Source: Pyrenochaeta sp. MPI-SDFR-AT-0127
Taxonomy: Eukaryota > Ascomycota > Dothideomycetes > Pleosporales > Cucurbitariaceae
NCBI GenBank assembly: GCA_020747015.1
Contig: JAGTJM010000006.1
Location: 744,001-808,000 of the forward strand
Reading direction: 5' to 3'
DNA: 64,000 nucleotides
Part shown: positions 47,511 to 58,486 of the stretch, piece after piece
How the letters are laid out: every line of letters begins with the position of its first letter
How positions within the stretch are numbered: the stretch's first letter is position 1
The notes under the pieces: model-generated
Seen by the model: the letters and a program-made list of their open reading frames with translations, nothing else
The model's database searches: none
What the model was told of the DNA's origin: nothing
Made by a program: the position numbers and the translations under genes

Positions 47511-49146
47511 TCACGACCAATCTCCATCCAAAAGGTCCTCCACACGCTTCCCTGCCGCAATGTCCCGATATACCTCTTCAATTGTCCATGGTACGAACTT
47601 ATGGCCAGATGGAAAGTTCGTGTTTTCGAACGGTTCGCCGGCCACAAGATGCGCAAAGCCCTGGCTATACTTTTCATATGCATACTGTTCCGGATCGTGG
47701 CTCCAAACCCATTTTGGAAAGCGGGTCTTGACTTTTGCGGGATCTTTCCAGATCGCATCCCAATTGGTCTCTGTCTTGAGCTGCGAATTGACAAAGGTCA
47801 TTTTCTGTGCACAGCTAATACGCTCATAGCGCAGCAGGTTATAAATTTTGGTCGCCAATGGTGCGCGCCTAGGTCCACCGCTGAGCTCCAAGCAAGTGGC
47901 TAGCGTGATTGCATCCTCTAAAGCCTGCGTAGCCCCATTCCCTGACGTGGGGGTAAAGCTGTGGGCACTGTCACCAACTTGTACGACGTGTCCACCGGCA
48001 GAGGTCCATTCTCGGCGTAGATCGCGCCAGAGCAGCGGCCAATGGACGATGCCCTTTTTTGGCGCTGTGCTGATTAATGCAGGGATGGCCGGATCCCAGT
48101 CTGGCGCCCTCAATAGTGCCTTCAGAACATCCTCCACGCTGGTATCGGGTTCCCATGACTCGGTTGGAGCAGTGCCGTCTGTGTCCCGAGGTGTGAACCC
48201 CCAGCCCACAATATCATCGGAAATAAATATTCCAATATACATGCCCGGCCCGAGCCAGTACTCCCACATTGCTGGTGAATTACCCCAACGCTTTCGCACA
48301 AGGTCATTCTTCATAGCCATTTCTCGTGGGTACGAGATCCGGTATATGGACATACCACTGGACTTGGGAGGCGTGTGCTCGCCGAAGATGAGAACCTCGG
48401 AGCTAGACCTGAGCCCATCGGCGGCGACAACAACGTCAGCAACCTGGATCTCTCCGGTCTCGAGCAAAACTCCGCCTTTTCCAGCCGCCTTATCTTCAAA
48501 ATAGCGGCTGACACGCTTTCCGTAATCTACTTTCAAACCAAGCTTGGCCACTTGACGGAGGAGCATTCGGTAGAACCTTTGGCGTACCTGTGCTGGCGCG
48601 ACAAACTTTGGACCCTTGCGCGAGTGAAGATGCTCGGCTTCATTAAAGTTGGGCACCGTCGGTCCATAAATGTGCTCTCCGCTGTGTTTCTCATAGGTAA
48701 CACCAGCATTAACTTGTTCGTCTTCGAGATCACGCATCAAGTCCGGCCAGTGGCGGAAAATTGATACAGCCGAAGGTTGGATAACGATAATATCTCCTGT
48801 GACACAATATTAGGTTACACGATCATAGCTAGTGGATCTAATCAGATGAATACATACCAGAGTACACCGGCCCGTCACTTCGTTCTAGGATACCCACAAT
48901 GTTGTGCCCCTTTCGCCAACATTCCAACGTCGTCATTAGACCACCCATCCCAGCACCAACAACGAGGACATCGATACCGGTAGCTGGGTGGCGATTCGGT
49001 AATTGAGTGTGTACGGATGAATCGCTCGCCGCGGTATCTCCGTTCGCGTGGTTTGTTCCATTCGTCTTATCATTTTTCCATAGGTCTGGGTCGAATTCAT
49101 GCTTGTCACCCGTAATGTTGATGCCAAAAAGCATTCCTGGGGCCAT
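47511..49146 (-). CDS. FAD-dependent monooxygenase (salicylate-hydroxylase type)
   Basis: Two exons, 48858-49146 and 47511-48796 (intron 61 bp), 524 residues. A polar N-terminal extension of about 60 residues precedes the dinucleotide loop VLVVGAGMGGLMTT, then the DG motif (VVVAADGLRSSS) and the GD motif VGDSAHSFTPTSGNGATQALEDA. These are the three hallmarks of group A flavin hydroxylases. It would add one oxygen to an aromatic or quinone substrate with NAD(P)H. The intron sits just after the ILERSDGPVYSG segment. A TATA box and a TCGGAACCCGA site lie upstream. Confidence 0.92.
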
Positions 49147-49215
49147 GTTGATACAGAAATTCCTTTTTTTTCTAACTCGAAAACAACATTTAACTGTAAG
49201 CAGACGTGCTACACG

Positions 49216-49223
49216 TATTTATA
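49216..49223 (-). promoter_or_regulatory. TATA box of the FAD monooxygenase gene
   Basis: TATAAATA on the minus strand, 70-77 bp upstream of the ATG at 49146. Confidence 0.5.
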
Positions 49224-49319
49224 TCTGCTGTTGGTTACACGCTGAATATGGATGGCCCTACCTTTGCAAATTCGTCAATTATCTAATCCGTGATATGACT
49301 TACAATACTCCGATCCCAT

Positions 49320-49330
49320 TCGGAACCCGA
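49320..49330 (+). promoter_or_regulatory. AflR-like site upstream of the FAD monooxygenase
   Basis: TCGGAACCCGA, about 175 bp upstream of the ATG at 49146. It is a full match to TCGSWNNSCGR and to YCGGAAYYCGR. The 49147-49766 gap holds no gene. Confidence 0.55.
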
Positions 49331-49766
49331 GAGTAGCATATTGAAACTGCGCTAACTGTGAGTAAGGGCGGGCTGCCGAAATTTCTCGAAACATCGCGAA
49401 CCCCAAATTATGAGGCGGCTACCATTCAAAACACTGCCCTCCAGCATACCGTCTCGTCTGCTGCTACAACTATGAAATTGGGCGGTTTGCAGTTACGCGA
49501 GGATAGAGATATGATTATGCAGCAGGGTCCAATGACGTGAAATGAGATTAATGTGCATGTAGAAACTCGCTCGTAGTTCACGGTAATATAGAAGTTACCC
49601 CGGCCGTGTGCAACCGAATATAGGCTATTTCGTTGTCCTAAGACCCTATGAACAAATATCTGGCCCTTGTCCACATTGCTGTATAGCAGGAGGCTTTGGA
49701 CGACACGATTCATTGAGACATAATCGTCTACACCTCAAATTCCATAGCGAGAAGCAACGAAACATT

Positions 49767-50629
49767 TCAAGGCGAATCTATATTCTGTGCAATCTCCTGC
49801 GGTAGAAAGTGTAGAGACCTCGGCGTTCCCCACATATCACAGGGATTAAACCTCCACACACTTTTGTGCTTCCTCGCAAACCAATACTTGACTACAAAAC
49901 TCATGAATCCTGGGGCGGGTGGAAACTTGTGTTGGCCAGCTTCAAATCCCTTATCAACACATCCAAAAGCCAGCGGGAACATCTCATCGAAACTTCCGAC
50001 GTCGTTGATGTGCCTTTCCGCCTTTGCCCATAAATCCTTAAGATCCTTGTCCGGGATATCTTTCAGCGCGAGGATCGTAGATATCTCATCGCTAAGATGC
50101 GTGTACAATGGCTTCGCAAATGAATCGATGATACCTAGGAATTTCTTGTATGAGTGTTGGGCAGGCGGTGTCGATGAACAGTACTCATTGAGTTGTTTCA
50201 ATCCGTCGTGAAAGGCCGCATGCTGTTCCTGGTTGACGGACATGATATTCGAGTTGCCTGTGTAGGCGACCAACCCCGGAAAAAGGTGCTCCTCTTCACC
50301 GTCATGATGGGCTTTGATACATGCGATCAAGGCCTTTGTGTAGAAAAATAGATCGGCAATGTCAGATAGTGTCTTGACGTAGGGCGCTTGGAGGTATATG
50401 CTGTTCAGGCCGCGGATCAGAAGATTGTGGACGTGGCACATATCAGTGGCCATGAAGACGGAAAAATGTGAATTCTGTGGAACAAAGACAAATTATTGTG
50501 TTAAAAGCCTTGCCGAGAATTCTGCGCTCAAGGGATACCCACTACATCTTGCCCTTCGCCTTGTGGGCTGGTGAGTAAAGGCCATGGCCTGTCTGCCCAT
50601 ATCTTTGGGATCGCACTTGTTGTACTCAT
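49767..50629 (-). CDS. Hemerythrin-like (HHE) domain protein
   Basis: Two exons, 50543-50629 and 49767-50474 (intron 68 bp), 264 residues. The first exon (29 codons, MSTTSAIPKIWADRPWPLL) is inferred: the main frame alone would start at an internal ATG (50453), while an in-frame acceptor upstream adds FSVFMATDM. Candidate metal ligands are seen in HVHNLLIRG, HHDGEEEHLFPG, EQHAAFHDG and YTHLSDEIS, fitting a four-helix di-iron bundle. Proteins of this type occur in several fungal anthraquinone or xanthone clusters, usually with unknown role; oxygen or redox chemistry is plausible. It shares a promoter with the MFS exporter. Confidence 0.83.
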
Positions 50630-50795
50630 GGTTGAAATAAATTTGTGGTAAGATACATTATCATATCCCTGGGAAAGATATTCACATATTTATTCGGTGG
50701 AGTATTACACAGTATGCTAATGTGCCGTGGTCCGGTTGGTGACGGGGGATTTTTTGAGAAGTGGTGTCAGAACATCCTCAGTTCTAGGCGCGAGA

Positions 50796-50806
50796 TCGCT
50801 GGGCGG
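50796..50806 (+). promoter_or_regulatory. AflR-like site in the HHE/MFS divergent promoter
   Basis: TCGCTGGGCGG, 167 bp upstream of the hemerythrin-like ATG at 50629 and within the 816 bp divergent region. It is a full match to TCGSWNNSCGR but does not share the GGAA core of the others. Two CACGTG words (51172-51177 and 51221-51226) lie nearer the MFS start. Confidence 0.45.
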
Positions 50807-51445
50807 AATACAGCAGCTATAATCGGAATGAACGGCCAGTAATCTCAATGTATGACCACGACCCGCGTGCTTGATTTTGATCATCTCCCAGTATGTGCCA
50901 AGGCGGGAGTGAATGTTGACGAGACGGATTGCGGAGTGACCGACAGTGGCAACGGTCGTGAGGAGGGAGCCGCAGAATGTCAGACCGTCTTGGCATCGCG
51001 GAAGCCGTGTCTTGTTTTGGCACGCAGGTTTAATTCACAGCCTCGCTGATTACCCGATCTATTCTCAGTATTGAATGCTCTCCAACTGAGATATGAAATG
51101 TTTAGCTGGTAGCTTGTTCGCTGTTGTGTCTGCACTGATTGTAGAACGCTGTTGACGATGAGAGCTAAGGTCACGTGATAAACGGTCTGTGCTGACGGTC
51201 TTTAACAGAGTCCGTCAAGTCACGTGAAGCGGACTTACCAGACACCGATAAAGATATTTTGTAGATCCCGATTAGATTTTGAGTTTGACGCTTGTGGAAG
51301 CCTTGTTATTCATATACCAGCTTGCCCACTGCTCTTCTTCCTCTAACTGTCAATACTGCCCTCAACTGATAGAACGCCAAGCACCAGAAGGGAGATATCG
51401 AAGCACTACCTTTCCATTACGTTCGAGCCCTCATCAAGGCACAAG

Positions 51446-53390
51446 ATGGCCTCACAGCACTCGACGCAACATGGCGACGCCACTTCTCCACTGGAAGCGG
51501 CACTGGATGGAAATTCTTCTCATGATATCCATGATAGAGTCGGCACAGATCCAGAAAAGGTGTCTGATTCAGAACTAGCCGAGAAAGAAACGTTTGAAAA
51601 GCAACCCCTCACGACTATCGTGCTTTTGACGACCACTTCCTCAATGGCCTTATTTTTGATTGCTTTGGACAGAACCATCATCACTACGGTATGAAAGAAT
51701 GGTCATGTTCGCGAAAGGATATAGTTGGCTAACTTGAGTAGGCGATTCCTGTCATCACTGATGAGTTCCATTCTCTTCCTGACATTGGCTGGTACGCAAG
51801 CGCATATCTAATGACATGCGGCGCGTTCCAACTTATGTTTGGGAAAATATACTCCATGTACAGCGTTAAAGTGGTTCTTCTCCTGAGCATCTTTCTATTC
51901 GAAGTTGGCTCTGCCATTTGCGGAGCTGCTCCCAATTCGATTTCATTCATCATTGGTAGGGCAGTCGCGGGAATCGGTGCGGCTGGTATCCTCGCTGGAT
52001 CTGTAAGTGTGGTTTTGTTTGTCATTTGATCATTTCCCTAATCTCATGAGTCAGGTCGTCACTATCACCCGGATTGTCCCACTCAAGAATCAGCCAGCTA
52101 TGAATGGGCTATTGGGCGCCATATTTGGAATTGCTATTATCCTGGGTCCCTTGATTGGCGGTGCACTCACCTCAAACACTACATGGCGATGGTGCTTCTA
52201 CCTCAATCTTCCCATCGGTGGGGTGGTCATGGTTGTCCGGGCGTTTACCATCAAGGTTCCCAACTCAAAGCCTCCCAATCTTTCAGCAACAGGAAAGTTG
52301 CTACAATTGGACCCTCTGGGCGCGTTGTGCCTAGTGCCCGGTGTGATCTGCTTGGTACTAGCACTTCAATGGGGAGGCCAAGCGTATGCGGTAAGAGTCC
52401 TCCCATCAAATCAAAAGTACTAATGTAATGACAACGTATAGTGGAACAGCGGTCGAGTTGTTGCGTTGTTGGTTGTCATGTCACTGCTACTTCTCTCCTT
52501 CGTGGCTGTCCAGATCTTGACCCCGAAGACGGCAATGGTCCCTCCTCGGCTGTTCAGGCAGCGTAGTGTCGTTGCTGGTCTCTGGCAAATGTTTTTCGTT
52601 GGTGCTGGCATGTATGTCATCAGTAAGTAAAAGTCTACTGATCCGTACAAGAATTTGTAGCTGATCGAGTTTGATAGTCTATTATCTCCCCGTCTGGTTC
52701 CAAGGTATCAAAGGCGACAGTGCGGTTACAGCTGGTATCAAGCTCCTCCCCTTGATGTTGTCAATGCTTGTCGCATCAGTTCTCTTTGGAGGCATAGTCC
52801 AAAAGTCTGGCTACTACACGCCTGTAGGTATTGTCGGTGGGGCTATCATGGCCATAGGAGCTGGACTTCTCATTCTATTCGAAGTCGACACCGGCCATGC
52901 AAAATGGATTGGGTACCAGGTCGTGTTTGGATTTGGTATGGGCCTTGCTATGCAAACACCAACTATCGCCATCCAAACAGTCCTACCATCACGGGATGTT
53001 CCCCTGGGAATGGCTTTGTTGTTCTTTGGTCAGCTTGTCGGCGGAGCAATTGGCGTCCCAGTTGCAACAACCATTATGAATAACCAGCTTCTGAAGAATC
53101 TTGCCGAGGTTCCTGGATTCGACAGATCTCTGGTTCTATCTGGCGGCGTGACACAGCTGATCAATTCAGTGCCTGCGGACCTGAAGCCAACGGTTCTCAA
53201 AGCATATAACGCAGCTCTGCAGGATGCGTTTAAAGTTGGGACTATTCTCACTGCCCTGGCTTTTCTGGGTGTAATTTGTCTGGAATGGAAAAGTACGCGT
53301 GAAGGGGCTGCAGAAGAAGTTAAGTCAGAAGCTCCACTTGACGAAGAAAAGGATCGTGGAGTTGTGGAGACGAGCTTGACAACCTTCTAA
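51446..53390 (+). CDS. MFS drug:H+ antiporter, 14 transmembrane segments (AflT/DotC-like)
   Basis: Five exons: 51446-51688, 51742-52002, 52055-52390, 52442-52622 and 52678-53390, with introns of 51-55 bp; 577 residues. A 50-residue polar, acidic N terminus precedes the first helix, then IALDRTIITTAIPVITDEF. The antiporter motif C region reads GIAIILGPLIGGAL, followed by the family's FYLNLPIGG. The second half begins YYLPVWFQGIKGDSAVTAGI, the standard mark of the DHA14 group. Such transporters export the cluster product across the plasma membrane. Assignment to a toxin-pump-like role rests on cluster position. Confidence 0.92.
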
Positions 53391-54665
53391 AGCCTGTAGC
53401 CCATTGGTACCGGCAGATACTGCCACAACATGCATCTAGGCCAGGGGTTTCTTTTTTGTTTCGTATGAGGAGTTTTGCATATGATTTATGGGGGGTAAGT
53501 CGGATTACAAAGTCTTCATTTCATCTCTCCTCCACTCGAACTTGTATTTTATAATATTTTCCACCTCGATTCTATGGGATATGTCTCGAGGCTATTGTAT
53601 TTGTAAAAGTCAATGAGCCAAAATCATAGAATAGGCATAGACTATCAAGGAGCAATATCCCCTCTGTTTAATCCATTTTCGAGTAACTGATTACGCAACA
53701 CACGTTACACCCCCATTCACTGGCCGTCATCTTGGTCTGCAAGATAGGAGCTTTCCTCTATATCAGATTCATAGAATTTGAAATGCATTCACTAGTGGAT
53801 CGCCCCTGGGATGACAGAGCTTACAGATGCACAAGAATAGTGTTTTCTCAGGCCATCATGCCACGGATGATTTATTAACGGGTAATTCTTCTTATCTCGG
53901 GGTATATAATTCTCGCTGAACATTGAGCTGCAATCATTCTGCCCGACGCTGAAGCGATGGAGTGTTCGTGCATGTCACTAATACATCAGCCTGAATGCAT
54001 GCCTACGGGGAACCCCGGGACGCCTTATACCCCACACATCTAACAATTCATTAAGTGACGTACCGAGGGCTCGTATTTCGTGTTGTATGAGCTTGAGCTA
54101 TTTGCTACTAAAATAATACAGTACTACTGTTAATGAGAGAGCTAATGCTACTGTTTTGAAAATTCTACTCTGAAAATTACACCATCTTATGTATATCGCA
54201 CAGGCAGTTCTGAGGCTAGGAACCATTGTAGTTACACAATGTAATCGTTCTTGAAGTGTGCGTTAATGCAGTGACCACCCCACGCTAGGTACTAGCCTAA
54301 TCAGCTCTAGCAAATTTTTCTAAGTTTCGTATGCAGAGAGATCAGGGATGCAGGGATTCGGGCCAGAACTTTGACCCGTCAGCGACATCCTGGCTTACGC
54401 CGCGGTTACGAAGACATATCAAGGTTTGTCTAGCATGGCTCGGCATATGCTTGTGGTAGTTCATTACGTCTGTGCCGATACCCTTGCTCCTCTTCTCACG
54501 TTGCTGATCACCGACCCGTTTCCCTATTATGGCTAGATAGATCGTGAGCGACGCCGGCCCTATGGAGGGTACGCGAAGTGATACTGAAGAGCAATCACAC
54601 AAGGAAAGGGATTTTTAATCGAGGTTGTTATAAATCTACAAACATGTGAGCTAATCTAATCTCTA
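53391..54665. other. Intergenic AT-rich region, no gene seen
   Basis: 1.3 kb between the transporter and the 3' end of the AflR-like gene. A minus frame at 54342-54602 (86 codons) has no motif and no start support. Nothing mobile or repeated was recognised. Confidence 0.45.
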
Positions 54666-56192
54666 TCATGTCCCGGACAAAGTTTTGATAATGTTCTCAC
54701 ACAGCTCATGCAAATGATAGCTCAAATTGCTCGCAAGGCTCTGGCCAAGGTTCGAAGGATTGGATGAATTCAATGCTGGTCCCTCAAGCAATAAATTCTC
54801 TGTAGCGGTAAACATAAGTTTAGCTGATGAATTGGGACTGCCTTGTCTGTCTTCCGCTGCCGTTAGCCGTTGCGTCAAGACATTCAGGGTCCGGCGAACA
54901 TTATATAGACTCGATAGGACGATCTGACAAACAATGCGGTCTTCATAGTCTATATCCATTTCGTAATCTTGCATGGTCGATTGCAAGGGACGGCGTACGA
55001 TGGGTGGTTTCTGTCCCAGGGAGCTGGAAGGTGTAATTGATTCTAAGTCGTCCGAGCTATGTCCTTTCGGTGCGTGTGGTGCCGCGCTTGCGCACGCAGT
55101 ATACCAGCCGAGCATCTTGAAGAGCACCAGAGCAACGGAAATAAGTAAAACTGAGTTTTGGGAGCAAGGACAGCTCAAAATCTCGTCGACTGCATCGAGC
55201 GCTGCCTGATTTTGCGCCATAACACTTTCGAAACTTTCGGATGTGGCCATAGGACCCTTTTCTCCATCTTGCGTGCATGATGTACCACTCCATTGAGGTG
55301 TCAGTTGGTCCAAACGGGACAAGCAACGCGCAAGACAGCCGCGTGAAGAGTGCTTTTTGAGAGACGATGGAGAGCTTGGTAAATCGCCGTTTTTGACTGC
55401 TGAGATGTCTGATGTCAGGACGAAAGTACCCTTCGCCGCATCGGTGACCGCAAACCAATTGATTGAATCAGCTGGAGACCCTGATGTAGGTTGACTGCCA
55501 GATGGCATGGGAGTTTCATTGTTGATATCGCCTCCTGTAAGGCTAATGCTAGATGCGTCTTGCATTGATTCTGTGGCTTTATCGTAAAGCTGCATCCCAT
55601 TGGTATCGTTACTGACTGTCGAATGGAAGAGAAATGAATCCCAATTGAATGTGCGGTTGTCATCAAATAGAATTGGTGGTGGTGAAGCATCCAATAGTTG
55701 TGAGAGAGGCTGGGTCATTGGTGGAAGCGAAGATGCGAGTTCATCCTTATCGACTGCCGATGTGGACATGTTATCGGAAAGACATGGATACACTGGCAGG
55801 CACCAGTCAAGGGTCTGTTGGGGCATGCTCGGTGGGGGCGTGAAGATGCCTGATGTGTCGGTCATATCGTTTGGCCAGCCGGCGTTTGACGACTCGGACG
55901 ATGGACAAGCACTCACTGCACTTGTCTGAACAAAAGTCGTTGTTGGAGTAGTCCCGCCATCCACTTGTCCAAGGGGAGTCTCCTGCCGCTGCTTATGTTT
56001 TGCAGGTCGACCAGCTCGCTTGGTTGCAACATAGACACATGTTACGTCTCGCCTCTCACAACGCGAGCATGTGGGTCTCTCCTTGGTGCAACCGATCTTC
56101 GAATCAGCACATGCTTTGCAGCTGCTCCGCATTTTCGGAGGGCCGGTAGCATCGCTCGTATGAGGTTTTGAGTTCAAAGTCTTAGGCGGCAT
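54666..56192 (-). CDS. AflR-like Zn(II)2Cys6 pathway regulator
   Basis: Single exon, 508 residues from the ATG at 56192 (MPPKTLNS). Its binuclear zinc motif is C-x2-C-x6-C-x6-C-x2-C-x6-C, read as CKACADSKIGC, TKERPTC and SRCERRDVTC. The C-x6-C middle spacing and the following basic KRAGRPAKHKQ resemble AflR. The C-terminal region carries the aflatoxin-regulator-type segment (EILSCPCSQNSVLLISVALVLFKMLGWY) and the late CQIVLSSLYNVRRTLNVL. Such factors bind TCG-N5-CGR as dimers. The divergent neighbour on the other strand is AflS-like, the same arrangement as in aflatoxin and sterigmatocystin clusters. It probably controls the genes that carry the sites listed here. Confidence 0.9.
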   Translation of the reverse strand: MPPKTLNSKPHTSDATGPPKMRSSCKACADSKIGCTKERPTCSRCERRDVTCVYVATKRAGRPAKHKQRQETPLGQVDGGTTPTTTFVQTSAVSACPSSESSNAGWPNDMTDTSGIFTPPPSMPQQTLDWCLPVYPCLSDNMSTSAVDKDELASSLPPMTQPLSQLLDASPPPILFDDNRTFNWDSFLFHSTVSNDTNGMQLYDKATESMQDASSISLTGGDINNETPMPSGSQPTSGSPADSINWFAVTDAAKGTFVLTSDISAVKNGDLPSSPSSLKKHSSRGCLARCLSRLDQLTPQWSGTSCTQDGEKGPMATSESFESVMAQNQAALDAVDEILSCPCSQNSVLLISVALVLFKMLGWYTACASAAPHAPKGHSSDDLESITPSSSLGQKPPIVRRPLQSTMQDYEMDIDYEDRIVCQIVLSSLYNVRRTLNVLTQRLTAAEDRQGSPNSSAKLMFTATENLLLEGPALNSSNPSNLGQSLASNLSYHLHELCENIIKTLSGT

Positions 56193-56648
56193 GGTGCAGA
56201 AGCATAAGAAGGGGTTCAACAGATATTGAGAGGTTCCAAGGGCTGTACCGCACGTCTGATGTACTTAAGCTTTTGGTTGCCCAGCGGTTCGCTCAGCAGC
56301 CAACACCGCTAAGCGTTAAAAAGCCTCTGCACTAAACGCAACGCCATTGCTTGGAACATCATTTTCCGTGCTTAGAGATTACTGGAAGTATTCTTTGCAC
56401 GGCGCCACTATGCGGGCTGACGCTCTTACTGTGTTGGAGGCGCTCAACCCAGCAGATCTATCGCCAATGAAGCGACGCAGATAATCGAGCCCGGCCACGC
56501 GACTTGTGGGTCAACTCCATTATCTATGCGCCCTAAATCCTGCGGCGTTATCACGGCGAACATTGCTTCTACGGTCGGCTGAAGGACTTGACGCAAGTAG
56601 CAGGTCAGGGCTGACTCCCTCGTACGTAAGAATAACCCCGGTTGTAGC

Positions 56649-56659
56649 TCGAACACCGA
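56649..56659 (+). promoter_or_regulatory. AflR-type site between the AflR-like and AflS-like genes
   Basis: TCGAACACCGA in the 839 bp divergent region, about 457 bp upstream of the regulator ATG and 373 bp upstream of the AflS-like ATG. It has the TCG-N5-CGA core, possibly for autoregulation, but A at position 4 breaks the full consensus. Confidence 0.4.
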
Positions 56660-57031
56660 AACTCTTTCTCAACCACCGTAACCAGTCTAGGGATTCTACT
56701 AAAATTATCTTGAAGTAGTCTAGTGGTCTAAGGCCAAATCCTTACAATGTGGTGTCTCGGGTGGCTGACCGATACCGGGACAACGGGCGGGCGTGCGGGC
56801 CGCTTCGGGGTGGCTCCATTTGCATGCGTCAAGGGCGCGCACTGCTCAAGCCAAACTGCCCGGCATAGGCCAGTCGTTCGACTTTCTCTCTTAGCTGAGC
56901 TACGGTCAAACCATCCACTGAAAAAGTCTAACAATCCCCGACTCATTTCTCATGGCCGTCTCTTGGTTACAACAAAACTATACCCTCACATTCATCGCTT
57001 TCCCCACCAAAACATCTCGCTTGTTCAAACC

Positions 57032-58246
57032 ATGGGTGATGAAGCGGCATATGTTGTGCAGCACCTAGCCCAGCAGGTTGGTGAAGATGACCATATGAGC
57101 CGTCATGATTAGCGCATCATGTTAATAGAAATCAACAGACTCAACTCCTGGCTTCTCTGCATTGGCTGAGCAGTCTCCAGGTGCTCGCAAGCATCCCACT
57201 CTCACAAACAGTCCCTGTCCAAGATGTGGCCGATATCTCTGGTGTACCATATCAACAGTTGCTTCGTTTGATTCGAACAACGGCAACAGCGGGGTTCTTG
57301 CATGAGCCACAGCCAGGGCTTGTCCGACATACCGCACTCTCTGCGCAGTTCGTCAAGAAACCTTTCCTTACTGATGCGGTCGCCTTCTTGAGCGATACAG
57401 CCCTTCCTGCAGCTCTACAGATGGTGACGACTACACGACACCGGATCCAGCTGCCAAACAACAAATTAGACATGGACACTCAGTCGGAACTGTCGCTAAG
57501 CGCCAGATGCAAACGGTATCCAAAGTTAAAACGTCAGGTGGCTGCCTATCACCGGTTGCGCCAGATTGCATTTGATGATAGTGTGAGCGAGATTCTCTCT
57601 CGCCTCGACTGGACCAGCTTGGGCGACGCGACGGTAGTTCAGGTAGGCCATTGTCTGACCATAAAATAGCCATGATTTAACTCATTGTTTGCGTGAACAG
57701 GTGGGAGCGCGTTCCACCACAACAGCCCGCACTTTGCTAGCCCAGCATCCAGGTCTCCACTTCATCATACAGATGGCGGAAAAAGATGGGTCCGATGTGT
57801 CGAAACAGCTTGACTCTCGGATCAACATCCAATTTCGAGCACGTGGAGAGAGCCAGCGTTTCAAGGCTGCTCAGGTCTTCATTCTGTACTTAGCAGGGGC
57901 CTCGCTCTGTAGCTCGCGTGAAGACGTGCTTGCTGAAATTGCTGCTGAGATGAGGGTCCACTTTGGTGTCCTCCGCGCCAACAGTGATGCAAAGCTGCTG
58001 CTAGTAGCAGAGGTGCTGCCTGATCCAGACAAGGCAGAGAGCAAGATTGAGGCGGCGGCGCGGTCTCACGACCTTTTCCTTATGCAATTGGCGAATGGAG
58101 GACTATTGGATATGGCCCAGCTCCAAGAGCTGCTGTTGAACGTGGATGGTGATGGTGGAAGCTTTGTGGTCGTAAATCAGGTCTTCTCTCGGCAGGGACC
58201 GACGGTGGTGTTGCAAGTGAGAATTGGGGATAGCATGACGTTATAG
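57032..58246 (+). CDS. AflS (AflJ)-like co-regulator with methyltransferase fold
   Basis: Three exons: 57032-57076, 57139-57642 and 57701-58246 (introns 62 and 58 bp), 364 residues. The first exon has only 15 codons; its join to TQLLASLHWLSSLQVLASIPL keeps frame. Next is a winged-helix dimerisation-type region (IPLSQTVPVQDVADISGVPYQQLLRLIR) and then a class I methyltransferase-like domain. The glycine-rich SAM loop is degenerate (VVQVGARSTTTARTL, only one Gly), so it is probably not an active methyltransferase. AflS-type proteins bind the AflR-type regulator and raise expression. It is somewhat shorter than typical AflS, so part of the N terminus may be missing or lie in an unseen exon. Confidence 0.8.
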
Positions 58247-58465
58247 TATTGTACAATATGAATACCATGATAGACGGGCGCGAGTGTAGCTTTTTGTGTC
58301 TCGCCAATTAGTGATGACGTCTTCGATGGTGGTTTTGGACGACACATGTGCGTTGTGGGTGGCCCCCCGGCTATCACGTGAAGGATTTGAATCTCTGTTG
58401 GGCGCGTGGCACAGGTACCATCGCCATGCGCCAGCGACACACACGACTCGGCCAGACACAATTGC

Positions 58466-58486
58466 GTCGACCGTCGACCGTCGACC
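58466..58486. repeat. Three tandem GTCGACC heptamers ending at an ATG
   Basis: Exactly three copies of GTCGACC fill 58466-58486 and abut the ATG of the second Zn(II)2Cys6 gene. The array holds two overlapping TCG-N5-CGA cores (58467-58477 and 58474-58484). Confidence 0.9.
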
